A stretch of 64,000 nucleotides of DNA from Kaistia dalseonensis (GCF_030814715.1 NZ_JAUSVO010000006.1:405088-469087); one strand, 5' to 3'. Numbered from the stretch's first letter, positions 43,011 through 52,346 are shown. Made by a program: numbers and translations. Notes: a model not told the origin generated them from the sequence alone.

Positions 43011-44657
43011 ATGGCCGCGCTCGTCGCAAGCACTCTGGGCCTGCCGGGGCTCGACGTCGATGCTCTGTTCGCACCGCGCGAATTGCCCGCCGATCACGAT
43101 CCGCTCGGCGACGGTATCCTCATGGACCATCAGGTGTCGTGGATCGCGGATACTTCGCCGCTCAAACTAGCCGCCAAGGGCCGGCGAACCGGCATCACCT
43201 ATGCAGAGGCGCTCGACGACACCATTACCGCCGCCATGTCGCGATCGGCAGGCGGCGACAACGTCTATTACATCGGCGACACGAAGGAAAAAGGCCTCGA
43301 ATTCATCCGCTATGTCGCGCATTTCGCCCGTGTCGTCCAAAAGGAGCTGTCGGCCACAGTCGAGGAGTTCCTGTTCGAGGATCGCCGCGAAGACGGGACG
43401 AGCAAGCATATCGCGGCCTATCGCGTGCGCTTTGCCTCGGGTTACCAGATCGTCGCGCTGTCCTCGCGCCCGGCCAATATTCGCGGCCTGCAGGGCATCG
43501 TCGTCATAGACGAGGCGGCGTTCCACCAGGACGTCGCCGCCGTGCTCGACGCCGTCAACGCCCTGCTGATCTGGGGTGGCAAGATCCGGATCATCTCGTC
43601 GCACAATGGCGAGGACAATCCGTTCAACCAGCTCATCAAGGATACGCGGGCCGGGCTCTACGACTATTCGATCCACGAAATTCCCTTCAGCCTCGCGGTC
43701 AAGAACGGCCTCTATCAGCGCGTCTGCCTCATGCGTGGCTGGACGCCCTCGAAAGAGGACTTCGAGAAGTGGCTCAACAAGATCCTGCGGTCCTACGGCC
43801 CGCGCCACGAGGCCCGCGATGAAGAGCTTGAGGCGATCCCGCGCAAGTCGTCGGGCCTCTATCTGCCGCGCGCCCTGGTGCAGCGGGCGCAGTCGGCCGG
43901 CATCCCGATCATTCGTTGGTCGGTCTCCGAAACGTTCTATCTCGATGACGAGCGCCTTGCGGTTGCCGAGCGATGGCTTGAGGAGAACCTCGCGCCGGTG
44001 CTCGCCGGCTTGTCTCGCGACAAGCGGTCTGTGCTCGGGCAGGATTTCGGCCGCACGGGCGATCTGTCGGTCATCACCGTCGCCCAAGAGGAGAGCCGCG
44101 CCGAATGGCGGACGGCCTTCATGGTCGAGCTGCGCCGCGTGCCGTTCGACGTGCAGCAGCTCATCCTCTTCCACATCATCGAGCGCCTACCGCTGTTTCA
44201 GGCTGGCGCGCTCGATGCGCGCGGCAACGGCCAAAGTCATGCCGAGGCGGCACAGCAGAAATTCGGCCCGCAGCGCATCACATGCGTGATGGCAACGGCC
44301 GGCTGGTATGCGCAGCATTTCCCGGTCTACCGGGCCGCGCTGGAGGACCGCACGTTCGTTCTGCCCGATGGCGAGGACGTCATCGCCGATCACCGCCTCG
44401 TCATCCTGCGCGCCGGCTTCCCCACCATGTCGGACCAGCACGTGAAGGGTCAGGACGGCGAGCTGCGCCACGGTGACAGCGTGATTTCGCTGCTGCTCGC
44501 CCATGTCTGCACCGAGGCGGAGCCCGGCGAGTACGGCTATCGGGCGGCCGGGCGGCCCGATGCCGGCGCGGGCCGAGAAACGCGGGATTTCATGCGGCCG
44601 TCCGTCGATGACGACAGCCGCAACCTGATGTTGCCACGCATGCGCGGAGGGCTTTGA
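43011..44657 (+). CDS. Terminase large subunit (Mu gp28)
   Basis: The 548-residue packaging motor and nuclease. A divergent Walker A (AKGRRTGIT, 55-63) and Walker B (IVVIDEA, 163-169) form the ATPase, with the coupling motif in ISSHNGEDNP. The C-terminal RNase-H-like nuclease shows Asp345 in LGQDFGRTGDLSVI. Headful packaging beyond the phage end into host DNA is expected, as in Mu. Confidence 0.92.
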   Translation: MAALVASTLGLPGLDVDALFAPRELPADHDPLGDGILMDHQVSWIADTSPLKLAAKGRRTGITYAEALDDTITAAMSRSAGGDNVYYIGDTKEKGLEFIRYVAHFARVVQKELSATVEEFLFEDRREDGTSKHIAAYRVRFASGYQIVALSSRPANIRGLQGIVVIDEAAFHQDVAAVLDAVNALLIWGGKIRIISSHNGEDNPFNQLIKDTRAGLYDYSIHEIPFSLAVKNGLYQRVCLMRGWTPSKEDFEKWLNKILRSYGPRHEARDEELEAIPRKSSGLYLPRALVQRAQSAGIPIIRWSVSETFYLDDERLAVAERWLEENLAPVLAGLSRDKRSVLGQDFGRTGDLSVITVAQEESRAEWRTAFMVELRRVPFDVQQLILFHIIERLPLFQAGALDARGNGQSHAEAAQQKFGPQRITCVMATAGWYAQHFPVYRAALEDRTFVLPDGEDVIADHRLVILRAGFPTMSDQHVKGQDGELRHGDSVISLLLAHVCTEAEPGEYGYRAAGRPDAGAGRETRDFMRPSVDDDSRNLMLPRMRGGL

Positions 44658-46228
44658 TGGCTCGATATTCGACGATCCTCGGCCCTGACGGCAAGCCGAT
44701 CGACAAAAGCGAGTTCTATGGCGAGCAGCGCGCGACGCCGACGCTGACCGGCGTGCGCTCGCCGATCTCGGGTCATCCGGCCGATGGCCTGACGCCCGCG
44801 CGGCTCGCCGCTATCCACCGTGCCGCAGCAAGCGGCGATGCGCTCGCCTATCTGGAGTTGGCCGAGGATATCGAGGAACGCGACCTGCACTATGCGGCCG
44901 TGCTCGGCACGCGCAAGCGTCAGGTATCGCAGTTGCCGGTGACGGTCGAAGCGGCCAGCGACGCGCCCGAGCATATCGCCCACGCCGATCTTGTCCGCGA
45001 CTGGCTGAAGGAGGGCGTGCTCGACGCCGCGTTGTTCGATCTCTTCGACGCGATCGGCAAGGGCTTTTCTGTCCTCGAAATCGAATGGTCGAGCGACCCG
45101 AAGAAGATCGTGCCGGCCGCGCTCCAGTGGCGAGACCCACGTTGGTTCGAATTCGATGACCTGACGCTCGATCAGCCGATGTTGCGGGAGGCGTCGACAA
45201 AGACCGAGCTTGGCAGTCACCGCTTCATCCTCCATCGCCACAAGAGCAAGTCGGGTCTGACCATCCGCTCAGGTCTCGCGCGGGTCGCGTCCTGGGCGTG
45301 GATGTACAAGGCGTTCACGCTGCGGGACTGGGCGATCTTCGTTCAGAACTACGGCACGCCCGTGCGGATCGGCCGCTATGACGGCGGTGCCACAGAAGCC
45401 GAGAAGGACATCCTCTGGCAGGCGGTCGCAAACATAGCGGGCGACTGCGCGGCGATCATCCCAAAGTCGATGGACCTTCAGTTTATAGAGCTGAAGAACG
45501 CGGCGACGTCCGCCGAGGTCTATGAAAAGCGCGCCGATTGGATGGATCGGCAGATTTCCAAGCTGGTGCTCGGCCAGACCGCGACGACGGATGCGATCGC
45601 CGGCGGGCATGCGGTCGGCAAAGAACATCGCCTTGTGCAAGAAGACCTTGAGCGGGCCGATGCGAAAGCCGCCTCCGCGACGTTGGCTCCCCAGCTCGTG
45701 CACCGCATCGTCGCGTTCAATTTCGGACCGCAGGATGTCTATCCCAAGCTGCTGATCGGGCGCCCCGACGAGTTGCCGATCGGCGACATCGTCAATGCCC
45801 TCGACAAGCTCGGGCCGCAGGGACTGACGATCGAGGCCAGCCAGATCCGCGATCGGCTCGGCTTTACCGAGGCCGCCGAGGGCGCCGAACTGATCGGCGG
45901 CCGGCCCGCCGCCGTCACGCCGCCGCAGCCCGCGCCGCAGCTGCAGAGCCTGCAGCGCCGTCTCTCGCTGCATGGCGCACGCCCGCCGACCGACCTTGTC
46001 GAGCGGCTTTCGGAGCGCCTGGCGCTCGACGCCCACGGCGCGCTTGCCGGGCTCGTCGACGAGGTGCGGCAGGTGTTCGAGACCGCGCCCGACCTCCACG
46101 CGGCCGCCGAGGCGCTCGCCAAGCTCGACCTGTCGCCGGATCAGTTCGCGCTCGCCATGCAGCGCGGCATGGCGCTCGCCCATCTCGTCGGGCAGTCGGC
46201 CGTACTGGACGAGATCGAGGGCCGCTGA
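44657..46228 (+). CDS. DUF935 portal protein (Mu gp29)
   Basis: A 523-residue portal subunit forming the ring through which DNA enters and leaves the head. Blocks are YLELAEDIEERDLHYAAVLG, GKGFSVLEIEWSSDPKKIVP and FVQNYGTPVRIGRYDGGAT. The ATG at 44657 follows GGAGG at a good distance; a TTG one codon earlier is less likely. It overlaps the terminase stop by one base. Confidence 0.92.
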   Translation: MARYSTILGPDGKPIDKSEFYGEQRATPTLTGVRSPISGHPADGLTPARLAAIHRAAASGDALAYLELAEDIEERDLHYAAVLGTRKRQVSQLPVTVEAASDAPEHIAHADLVRDWLKEGVLDAALFDLFDAIGKGFSVLEIEWSSDPKKIVPAALQWRDPRWFEFDDLTLDQPMLREASTKTELGSHRFILHRHKSKSGLTIRSGLARVASWAWMYKAFTLRDWAIFVQNYGTPVRIGRYDGGATEAEKDILWQAVANIAGDCAAIIPKSMDLQFIELKNAATSAEVYEKRADWMDRQISKLVLGQTATTDAIAGGHAVGKEHRLVQEDLERADAKAASATLAPQLVHRIVAFNFGPQDVYPKLLIGRPDELPIGDIVNALDKLGPQGLTIEASQIRDRLGFTEAAEGAELIGGRPAAVTPPQPAPQLQSLQRRLSLHGARPPTDLVERLSERLALDAHGALAGLVDEVRQVFETAPDLHAAAEALAKLDLSPDQFALAMQRGMALAHLVGQSAVLDEIEGR

Positions 46229-47566
46229 TTGGCCACCACCGCCAGCGCGATCGACCTGCCGCCCGAGGAGGCGATTGCCTTCCTGCGCGAGAAGGTCAAC
46301 GCGACGAGCGAGGACTTCACGACGGTCTGGCAGAAGGCGAACGTGAAGGCCTTCACCGTCGCGGGCGCCGCGACTGACGCCCTGGTCGACGACTTCCGGC
46401 AGTCGGTCGCCAAGGCGCTCGAAACCGGCTCGTCGCTCTCGACCTTCATGGACGAATTTGATGGGATCGTCGCTCGGCATGGCTGGGTGCACAACGGCAA
46501 TCCGGCATGGCGCGCGCGGACGATCTACGAGACCAATCTTTCCGTCGCCTATTCGGCCGGCCGCTATGCCCAGCAGATCGAGCCGGAGACGCTGGCGGCC
46601 TTTCCGTACTGGCAATATGTCCATTCTGGTTCGGCCCATCCTCGTCATGACCATCTGAGCTGGGACGGCCTGGTGCTGCGCGCCGACGACGCATGGTGGT
46701 CGACGCATTATCCGCCGAATGGCTGGGGTTGTGGCTGCTGGGTGCGGCCGGTCTCGGCGCGCGATCTCGCACGACAAGGCAAGAGCGGGCCGGATACCGC
46801 GCCGAAGCGCGAATATCGGACTTGGATAAACCGCAAGACCGGCAAAGAGCATCAGGTGCCGAAGGGCATCGATCCCGGCTGGGACTATAATCCGGGCGCG
46901 GAATGGGTGGGCGCTGCCACGGTGCCCGATTATGCGACGACGCAACCGCGCACGCCGATCGCCATGCCTCAGCCAGTACGAAAGGCGCCTCAATCTCGAC
47001 CAGAGGCGGCGCCGGAAGCCGATCGTGGGCCGGTACAGATCGAGCCGGCCGGCATGCCGTCCGGCACTCCAATCCCGCCACAGCCGGCGACGCCCGAGGC
47101 CGTCCAGCGCCTGGCCGAGGATGCTTTAGGCGGACGGCTGCAGGATCTCTATGCGGAAACAGTAATCGCGCGGCTCGATGCCAAGCTCGCTCGTCTGATC
47201 GAAACGGATGCGCGCGAGGTCAGACTGACACCGTGGCGCATTCGCAAGGTGGCGGGGCTGGCAGAGGAACATGGCGGATTGCCGAGCAACGCACATCCAG
47301 AGGTAACGCCCGAACTCTGGTCTCGTTTGGGAGATTTGATAGGGCGCGGCCGTGTTTGGCATGCCCCGGTCGACGAGGGGCGCCATCGCTTTCGCCAAGT
47401 ACTCATCCAAGGTGATGTGGACGGCCGGCCAATGATGGCCGTGGTGCGCGTGGCCACGGGCGCGGATGGTCAGCAGAAGCTGATCGTCCCGACGTATCAC
47501 GAAGCCGGCACGCGTCATCTCGCGCGGGCGACGCGTGGCATGACGATGGTTCGCGATGGCAGATAG
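46229..47566 (+). CDS. MuF head morphogenesis protein with extra C-terminal domain
   Basis: A 445-residue protein. The MuF minor head domain spans about 1-180, with the signature HPRHDHLSWDGLVLRADDAW and a GWGCGCWVRP end. A Pro-rich linker (about 236-290) leads to an additional domain at about 290-432 (VRLTPWRIRKVAGLAEEHGG, VLIQGDVDGRPMMAVVRVAT, LIVPTYHEAGTRHL). That layout matches MuF proteins fused to small nuclease (Barnase/EndoU/ColicinE5/RelE-like, PBECR) domains, which may be injected with the DNA. The nuclease identity is inference. TTG start directly after the portal stop. Confidence 0.85.
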   Translation: MATTASAIDLPPEEAIAFLREKVNATSEDFTTVWQKANVKAFTVAGAATDALVDDFRQSVAKALETGSSLSTFMDEFDGIVARHGWVHNGNPAWRARTIYETNLSVAYSAGRYAQQIEPETLAAFPYWQYVHSGSAHPRHDHLSWDGLVLRADDAWWSTHYPPNGWGCGCWVRPVSARDLARQGKSGPDTAPKREYRTWINRKTGKEHQVPKGIDPGWDYNPGAEWVGAATVPDYATTQPRTPIAMPQPVRKAPQSRPEAAPEADRGPVQIEPAGMPSGTPIPPQPATPEAVQRLAEDALGGRLQDLYAETVIARLDAKLARLIETDAREVRLTPWRIRKVAGLAEEHGGLPSNAHPEVTPELWSRLGDLIGRGRVWHAPVDEGRHRFRQVLIQGDVDGRPMMAVVRVATGADGQQKLIVPTYHEAGTRHLARATRGMTMVRDGR

Positions 47567-47671
47567 GAAAATCGGCGCCTGGAGGGTCGCCACCCCCTCG
47601 CGGAGTTTGCCCGGTAGTGCGTATGGCTCAGGCGCCAAACCGAAATATAGACCGACTTCGACGAGGCTTCA

Positions 47672-48217
47672 ATGACCGGCGTCTCACTCTCGACCACGAT
47701 CGACGACAGGGAAGCCCGCCGCGCTTTCGGCGCGCTGCAGCGCCTCATGGCCGACACGACGCCGATCATGGCGGCGATCGGCACGGGGCTCGTGCGCAAC
47801 GTCCATGATCGTTTCATGGACGCGGACGATCCGGACGGCAACGCCTGGGCGCCGCTCAATCCGGGCTATGCCGCGATCAAACGCGGCCCCGGCATCCTGC
47901 GCGCGAGCGGCATGCGTGGCGGCCTCATGGGCTCGATCACGCAGAAGGCGAACCGCGATAGCGTCGAGGTCGGCTCCAACAAGATCTACGCGGCCGTGCA
48001 CCAGCTCGGCGCCACGATCGAGGCAAAAAACGCCACGCATCTCCGTTTTGAAATGGCCGGTGGATTGGTTGCCGTGAAGTCGGTTACGATCCCGGCGCGG
48101 CCCTATCTCGGCATCGGGCCGGCCGACGAGCGCACGATCAACGAGACGCTCGTTGACGCGCTCGATCGGGCGGTTCAGAAGGGTGCGGGCGGACCCAAGC
48201 GCCCGATGGCGCCATAA
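47672..48217 (+). CDS. Phage virion morphogenesis protein (Mu gpG)
   Basis: A 181-residue protein of the gpG family, involved in head-tail joining or tail completion. It shows IDDREARRAFGALQRLMADT, RFMDADDPDGNAWAPLNPGY and PARPYLGIGPADERTI, the typical C-terminal motif. It lies 105 bases after MuF; this space has no recognisable gene. Confidence 0.87.
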   Translation: MTGVSLSTTIDDREARRAFGALQRLMADTTPIMAAIGTGLVRNVHDRFMDADDPDGNAWAPLNPGYAAIKRGPGILRASGMRGGLMGSITQKANRDSVEVGSNKIYAAVHQLGATIEAKNATHLRFEMAGGLVAVKSVTIPARPYLGIGPADERTINETLVDALDRAVQKGAGGPKRPMAP

Positions 48218-48301
48218 GAGGCCGTAAACGGCCCTAAGAGGCCGATCATGACCCGGCCTTGATGGTCGGCCGCCCTCACCATAGACCAGCCGCCCAGCGC
48301 C

Positions 48302-48322
48302 GCCCCCGTGCGGGGGCATGAT
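48302..48322 (+). promoter_or_regulatory. Stem-loop plus CATGAT, copy 1
   Basis: GCCCCC-GTGC-GGGGGC is a perfect six-base-pair stem directly followed by ATGAT (its last C completing CATGAT). The protease/scaffold ATG lies 31 bases after CATGAT. A near copy stands 32 bases before the gp46-like gene at 60474. Confidence 0.5.
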
Positions 48323-48353
48323 CTGACATCGCGCCAACTGCGATGGTCGGGCC

Positions 48354-49373
48354 ATGAACCAGTCCGTCCATCTCTTCTCCGCTTTCGCAGGCGGCGCGAC
48401 CGCGCCCGAATGGGTGCATCTCGTGCCGGCCGGCACCTTTACCGGCATTGACGGGCGCGGCCCTTACACGGTCGCCGATCCGGCCGCTGTGATCGCGGAG
48501 AGCATGCGGGCGCAAAAGCTCGCGATCGACGAAAATCACGCCATCGACCTGTCGGCGCCGGAAGGCCGGCCCTCGCCCGCGCGCGGCTGGATCGTCGCCA
48601 TGGAGGCGCGCGGCGACGGCATTTGGGGGCGGGTCGAATGGACCGGCGCCGGCAGCGCGCTGATGGCAGATCAGGCCTATCGCGGCATCTCGCCCGCCCT
48701 GGTCGTCGAGAAGGCGACCAACCGCGTCGTCGCGATTGCCCGCGCCTCGCTGGTCAACGAACCGAACCTCCCTCTCACCAGCCTGCATCATCGGAGCCAG
48801 AACATGGATTTGCTTGCCCAGCTGCGCGCGGCCCTCGGCCTCGCCAGCGACGCGCCCGAGGCCACGGTTGTCGCGGCCGTCACGGCCGGTCAGACCGCGA
48901 TCTCGACGCATGCGGCCCAGCTCGGCGACATCGCCGCCGCTGCCGGCCTCGCCAAGGACATCAAGCCGGCCGAGCTGGTCGTGCAGTTGCAGTCGCGCGC
49001 GAAGGATACGACCGACGTCGCGACGCTGCGCACGACGGTCGTCGCGCTGCAGACCCAGCTCGATACGGTGCTGCAGAGCGCGGCGCGCACCAACGCCGAG
49101 CGCGTGATCGACGAGGCCATCAAGGCCGGCAAGGTCGGCCTCAAGCCGCTCCGCGATCACTACATCGCGCGCCACATGGCCGACCCGGCCGGCGTCGCCA
49201 AGGAGATCGACGCGATGGTGTCGATCCATTCGGGCGGTCTCACCATGTCGCCGCGGTCCGGCGCGACCGGCGCCGAGGGGCTCTCGGCCGATGATCTGCG
49301 GACCTGCGAGCTCATGGGCATCGATCCCGTCGCTTACGCCAAGACCGCCGCCACCATGAAGGAGTTGCTCTGA
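48354..49373 (+). CDS. Phage protease (Mu gpI-like) with scaffold domain
   Basis: A 339-residue protein: the prohead maturation protease in the first half (VHLVPAGTFTGIDGRGPYTV, KLAIDENHAIDLSAPEG, GISPALVVEKATNRVVAI) and an Ala-rich coiled scaffold in the second half. A separate start at codon 151 should give the free scaffold. The gene begins after a stem-loop region and a 136-base gap that also holds two GC-rich GGCCG repeats. Confidence 0.88.
   Translation: MNQSVHLFSAFAGGATAPEWVHLVPAGTFTGIDGRGPYTVADPAAVIAESMRAQKLAIDENHAIDLSAPEGRPSPARGWIVAMEARGDGIWGRVEWTGAGSALMADQAYRGISPALVVEKATNRVVAIARASLVNEPNLPLTSLHHRSQNMDLLAQLRAALGLASDAPEATVVAAVTAGQTAISTHAAQLGDIAAAAGLAKDIKPAELVVQLQSRAKDTTDVATLRTTVVALQTQLDTVLQSAARTNAERVIDEAIKAGKVGLKPLRDHYIARHMADPAGVAKEIDAMVSIHSGGLTMSPRSGATGAEGLSADDLRTCELMGIDPVAYAKTAATMKELL
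48804..49373 (+). CDS. Internal in-frame scaffold product (Mu gpZ-like)
   Basis: An ATG at codon 151 of the protease gene has a GGAG site seven to eight bases upstream (48793-48796) and opens MDLLAQLRAALGLASDAPEA. The 189-residue product would contain only the helical scaffold. Mu makes its scaffold Z in the same way from within gene I. Expression is inferred from the ribosome site and precedent. Confidence 0.6.
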   Translation: MDLLAQLRAALGLASDAPEATVVAAVTAGQTAISTHAAQLGDIAAAAGLAKDIKPAELVVQLQSRAKDTTDVATLRTTVVALQTQLDTVLQSAARTNAERVIDEAIKAGKVGLKPLRDHYIARHMADPAGVAKEIDAMVSIHSGGLTMSPRSGATGAEGLSADDLRTCELMGIDPVAYAKTAATMKELL

Positions 49374-49771
49374 TGGTCGCGACCAGTGATCAGATGACGC
49401 CGCGACGGGCGGGTGATGCCTATGGCTATCCGGTCAAGGCCGCGACGCGCATTTTCGCGCGCACGCTGGTGGCTGTCACCGCGACCGGGCTCGCAGTCCC
49501 GGCCGGCACGGTCGGTGCCGTCGCCGTAGTGGGCGTCGCCGGGCACCATGCGGACAATCGTCTCGGTCCCGATGCTGACGGCAAGATCCGCGTCGACCGC
49601 GAGGTCTTCACCTTCGCCTTCGCCGGAACGGCGCCGACCTTCGCCAATATCGGCTCGCCGGTCTACGCGGTCGACGACAACACCGTGTCGCTCGACAGCT
49701 CCTCGGGTACGCGCCTCAAGGCCGGAACGCTCGACGGGATCGAGGACGGCACCCCCTGGGTTCGCGTCTAG
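49373..49771 (+). CDS. Head decoration-like protein
   Basis: A 132-residue small beta-rich protein (DAYGYPVKAATRIFARTLVA, FTFAFAGTAPTFANIGSPVY, DGTPWVRV) directly before the major head gene. Size and position fit a capsid decoration or stabilising protein. No sure family assignment. Confidence 0.65.
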   Translation: MVATSDQMTPRRAGDAYGYPVKAATRIFARTLVAVTATGLAVPAGTVGAVAVVGVAGHHADNRLGPDADGKIRVDREVFTFAFAGTAPTFANIGSPVYAVDDNTVSLDSSSGTRLKAGTLDGIEDGTPWVRV

Positions 49772-49794
49772 GCGCCCGGTCACAAGAGGACAAA

Positions 49795-50688
49795 ATGGAC
49801 ATTAATCCGCAGAACTTGCGCTCGATCTACGTGTCGCTCTCGACCGCCTATAATGTGCGGTTCGCGTCGACGACGGCGCTTTACAAGAGCGTCGCGATGG
49901 AGGTTCCTTCGGGCGGTGCCAAGAACGAATACCCGAAGCTGGACGAACTGCCGGGTCTTCGCGAATGGATCGGCGATCGTCAGGTCAATGACCTGTCGGC
50001 GGCCACCTATGAGATCGTGAACAAGCCTTTCGAAGGCACGGTCGGCATCAATCGCGACAAGATCGAAGACGATCAGATCGGCCTGTTTACGCCGATCGCC
50101 GCCCAGCTCGGCCAAACGGCCGCCGAATTCCCGGACCTGCTGACCTTCGGCCTGCTCAAAAAGGGTGACAGCACCGTTTGTTTCGACGGCCAGTATTTCT
50201 TCGACACCGATCACCCCGGCTTCAATGAGGCCGGCAATGTGATCAGCGTCTCGAACATGCAGGCCGGCGCCGGCCCGGCTTGGTATCTCGTCGATGACAC
50301 CAACGTCATGCGGGCGATGGTCTATCAGAAGCGCAGGCCGTTCGTGCTCACGGCGCTCGACGATCTGAAGAACCCCGAGACGTTCTTCAAGAACCGCTTC
50401 GTGTGGGGCGTCGACGGTCGCTGCAATGTCGGCTTCGGCATGTGGCAACTCGCCTATATGTCGAAGGCGACGCTCGATGCCGGCAACTATGCCGCCGCCC
50501 GTGCCGCCATGAGTTCGCTCCGCAAGCGCGATGGCAGCGTGATCTCTGTCCGCCCCCGCCTTCTGGTCGTACCCCCCGCGCTCGAAGCGCAGGCGCTCGC
50601 ACTCGTTAAGGCGGCCAACAATGCGGGCGGCGGCACAAATGTTTGGGTGGGCACCGCTGAGGTGCTCGTCGTCCCGCACCTCGCCTAA
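49795..50688 (+). CDS. Major head subunit (Mu gpT)
   Basis: The 297-residue capsid protein of the gpT family: TALYKSVAMEVPSGGAKNEY, PFEGTVGINRDKIEDDQIGL, FFDTDHPGFNEAGNVISVSN and PRLLVVPPALEAQALALVKA. It forms the icosahedral shell with an HK97-type fold. A ribosome site (AGAGGA) precedes the ATG. Confidence 0.93.
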   Translation: MDINPQNLRSIYVSLSTAYNVRFASTTALYKSVAMEVPSGGAKNEYPKLDELPGLREWIGDRQVNDLSAATYEIVNKPFEGTVGINRDKIEDDQIGLFTPIAAQLGQTAAEFPDLLTFGLLKKGDSTVCFDGQYFFDTDHPGFNEAGNVISVSNMQAGAGPAWYLVDDTNVMRAMVYQKRRPFVLTALDDLKNPETFFKNRFVWGVDGRCNVGFGMWQLAYMSKATLDAGNYAAARAAMSSLRKRDGSVISVRPRLLVVPPALEAQALALVKAANNAGGGTNVWVGTAEVLVVPHLA

Positions 50689-50697
50689 GGAGCTCTC

Positions 50698-51060
50698 ATG
50701 CCAATCCGCATCATCTGCCGTTTTCCCGGCTTTCGGCGGGCCGGGGTCGCCCACAGCGCCGATCGAACGTGGCCGGACGGCCGGTTCACGTCGGACGAAA
50801 TCAAGCTGCTCAAGGCTGAGCCGCTCCTGACTGTGATCGAGATCGACAAAGAGAATACCGAGGCGCCGCCGACGGCAAAGGCCGGTGCGCATCAGGCAGA
50901 GCCGGAGCCCCCCATTATCGAGGGCGCCCTGACGACGGCGGAGGCCAGCGTTTCGGCGTCCACGCCGTCGGCGGCGGACGCGGCTTCGGCTGTCGCGCCC
51001 GCCGCCGCAAAATCCAGCCCGAAGCCCAAGGCCAGCAAACAGGCTGCCGAGGCTGAATAG
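50698..51060 (+). CDS. HI1506-related phage structural-region protein
   Basis: A 120-residue protein whose first 55 residues form a small domain (FRRAGVAHSADRTWPDGRFT, LLTVIEID) like HI1506-related proteins of Mu-like phages, followed by an Ala/Ser/Pro/Lys-rich tail with no fixed fold. It lies between the major head gene and gp36, as in relatives. Function unknown. Confidence 0.7.
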   Translation: MPIRIICRFPGFRRAGVAHSADRTWPDGRFTSDEIKLLKAEPLLTVIEIDKENTEAPPTAKAGAHQAEPEPPIIEGALTTAEASVSASTPSAADAASAVAPAAAKSSPKPKASKQAAEAE

Positions 51061-51118
51061 CCACGACAGTTCGGCGGGCAATGACGCCCGCCGCGCCTCT
51101 CTCGCGTGACGTTGAACC

Positions 51119-51556
51119 ATGCCTTATGCCTCCCTTTCCGACATGGTCCTGAAGTTCGGCGCGATCGAAATGCGCCGGCTTTCGGTTGCCGATGGCGATC
51201 TGCCGGACGCGATCGAGGCGCCTCGGATCGAAGGCGCCCTGGCGGACGCGTCGCTCACGATCGACACCTATCTGCGCCGCCGCTACCCGCTGCCACTGGC
51301 CTCGAACCCCGATGAGCTGAACCGGGCTTGCTGCGTGCTCGCGCGCTATGATCTGGCGCTCGGCGGCGACCGTGAGCCCTCCGAACAGATGCGGCTGGCG
51401 CGCAAGGAAATTCTGGCCTGGCTGTCTGACTTGGCCGAGGGCCGCGCGGAGCTTTCTGGCGTGGCTCCGGTCGGATCGGGTGCGGCCGGCAGCAATGGCG
51501 CGCGCACCTCGGACCGCGTCGCCGCCTTCGCGACCCGCCCGGATGGCGGCCTATGA
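51119..51556 (+). CDS. DUF1320 family (Mu gp36) head-tail connector-like protein
   Basis: A 145-residue protein: YASLSDMVLKFGAIEMRRLS at the start and LTIDTYLRRRYPLPLASNPD in the middle are typical of gp36. It is thought to help connect head and tail. The C-terminus is flexible (Gly/Ser/Ala-rich). It overlaps the next gene by four bases. Confidence 0.88.
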   Translation: MPYASLSDMVLKFGAIEMRRLSVADGDLPDAIEAPRIEGALADASLTIDTYLRRRYPLPLASNPDELNRACCVLARYDLALGGDREPSEQMRLARKEILAWLSDLAEGRAELSGVAPVGSGAAGSNGARTSDRVAAFATRPDGGL

Positions 51557-52140
51557 CCGGCGAAATCGACATCGTCAGCCAGTTGGCGCGGAGCGTCGAG
51601 ACGCTGTTGCGCGAGCGGTTTCCGGAAAATCGCTGGACGATCGAACACGTCCCGACGCCGATGACGATTGAAGAATTCAAGCGCCTGCTCGGCGTGACGC
51701 CATGGATCGGCATCGGCTGGCAGGCGATCGAGCCCGGCGCCACGGCCGGACGCAGGACGCCCGTCACGATCAAGATGCAGGCGACCATCTGCCTCAAGAA
51801 TGAGGGGCGCTCGGGCCGGTTACTCGGCGACAGCGCGGCGGCTGGTCTCTATCCCGCGATGGAACTGGCACGTCTGACCCTGCAGGGGCGGACGATCGCC
51901 GATTTCGGCACGATCAGCGTAACGCGGGCGGGACAGGCCTATGCGGATGGCTACGGCAGTCTCGCCGTAGCAATCGGTGTGATCGACTTCGAAGTGCCGG
52001 CCGTGCTCGCGACGCCGCTCGGCGCAGGCGACGTTTCGCCGGGCTTCGCGGTCCTCGCGACCGATTGGGATTTCGCGCCGGGCGAGGGAAGCCCGGCCGA
52101 CGATCCGACTGACATCATCGAACCGGGAGAACCCGCTTGA
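51553..52140 (+). CDS. DUF1834 family (Mu gp37) tail completion-like protein
   Basis: A 195-residue protein of the gp37 family (PWIGIGWQAIEPGATAGRRT, LGDSAAAGLYPAMELARLTL, GVIDFEVP). It is probably part of the tail terminator/connector complex. It has an acidic Pro-rich end. It overlaps both neighbours. Confidence 0.85.
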   Translation: MTGEIDIVSQLARSVETLLRERFPENRWTIEHVPTPMTIEEFKRLLGVTPWIGIGWQAIEPGATAGRRTPVTIKMQATICLKNEGRSGRLLGDSAAAGLYPAMELARLTLQGRTIADFGTISVTRAGQAYADGYGSLAVAIGVIDFEVPAVLATPLGAGDVSPGFAVLATDWDFAPGEGSPADDPTDIIEPGEPA

Positions 52141-52346
52141 CCAAGCAATATCTGAAGCCTGCGCCGGGGCTCACCCTGCCGCTGCCCGATGGCCGGACGT
52201 GGCCGGCCGAAGGCGAATGGGTCGATGTCGACCAGTATGTGCGCCGCCGCATTGCCGATGGCGATCTCGTCGCCGGTACTCCGCCGAGCGTGTCTGATCA
52301 GGCTCCGGCCGAGGATCCCGCCACGACGACCAAGAAGGGCAAGTAA
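52137..52346 (+). CDS. DUF2635 family (Mu gp38) small tail-region protein
   Basis: A 69-residue protein with the gp38/DUF2635 pattern YLKPAPGLTLPLPDGRTWPA and WVDVDQYVRRRIADGDL. A TTG start overlaps the previous stop. Function unknown; always just before the sheath gene in Mu-like phages. Confidence 0.8.
   Translation: MTKQYLKPAPGLTLPLPDGRTWPAEGEWVDVDQYVRRRIADGDLVAGTPPSVSDQAPAEDPATTTKKGK

Noticed and set aside
47567..47671. Possible gene remnant between MuF and gpG
   Set aside because: No frame with a start and ribosome site covers it and no protein similarity was seen; treated as spacer.
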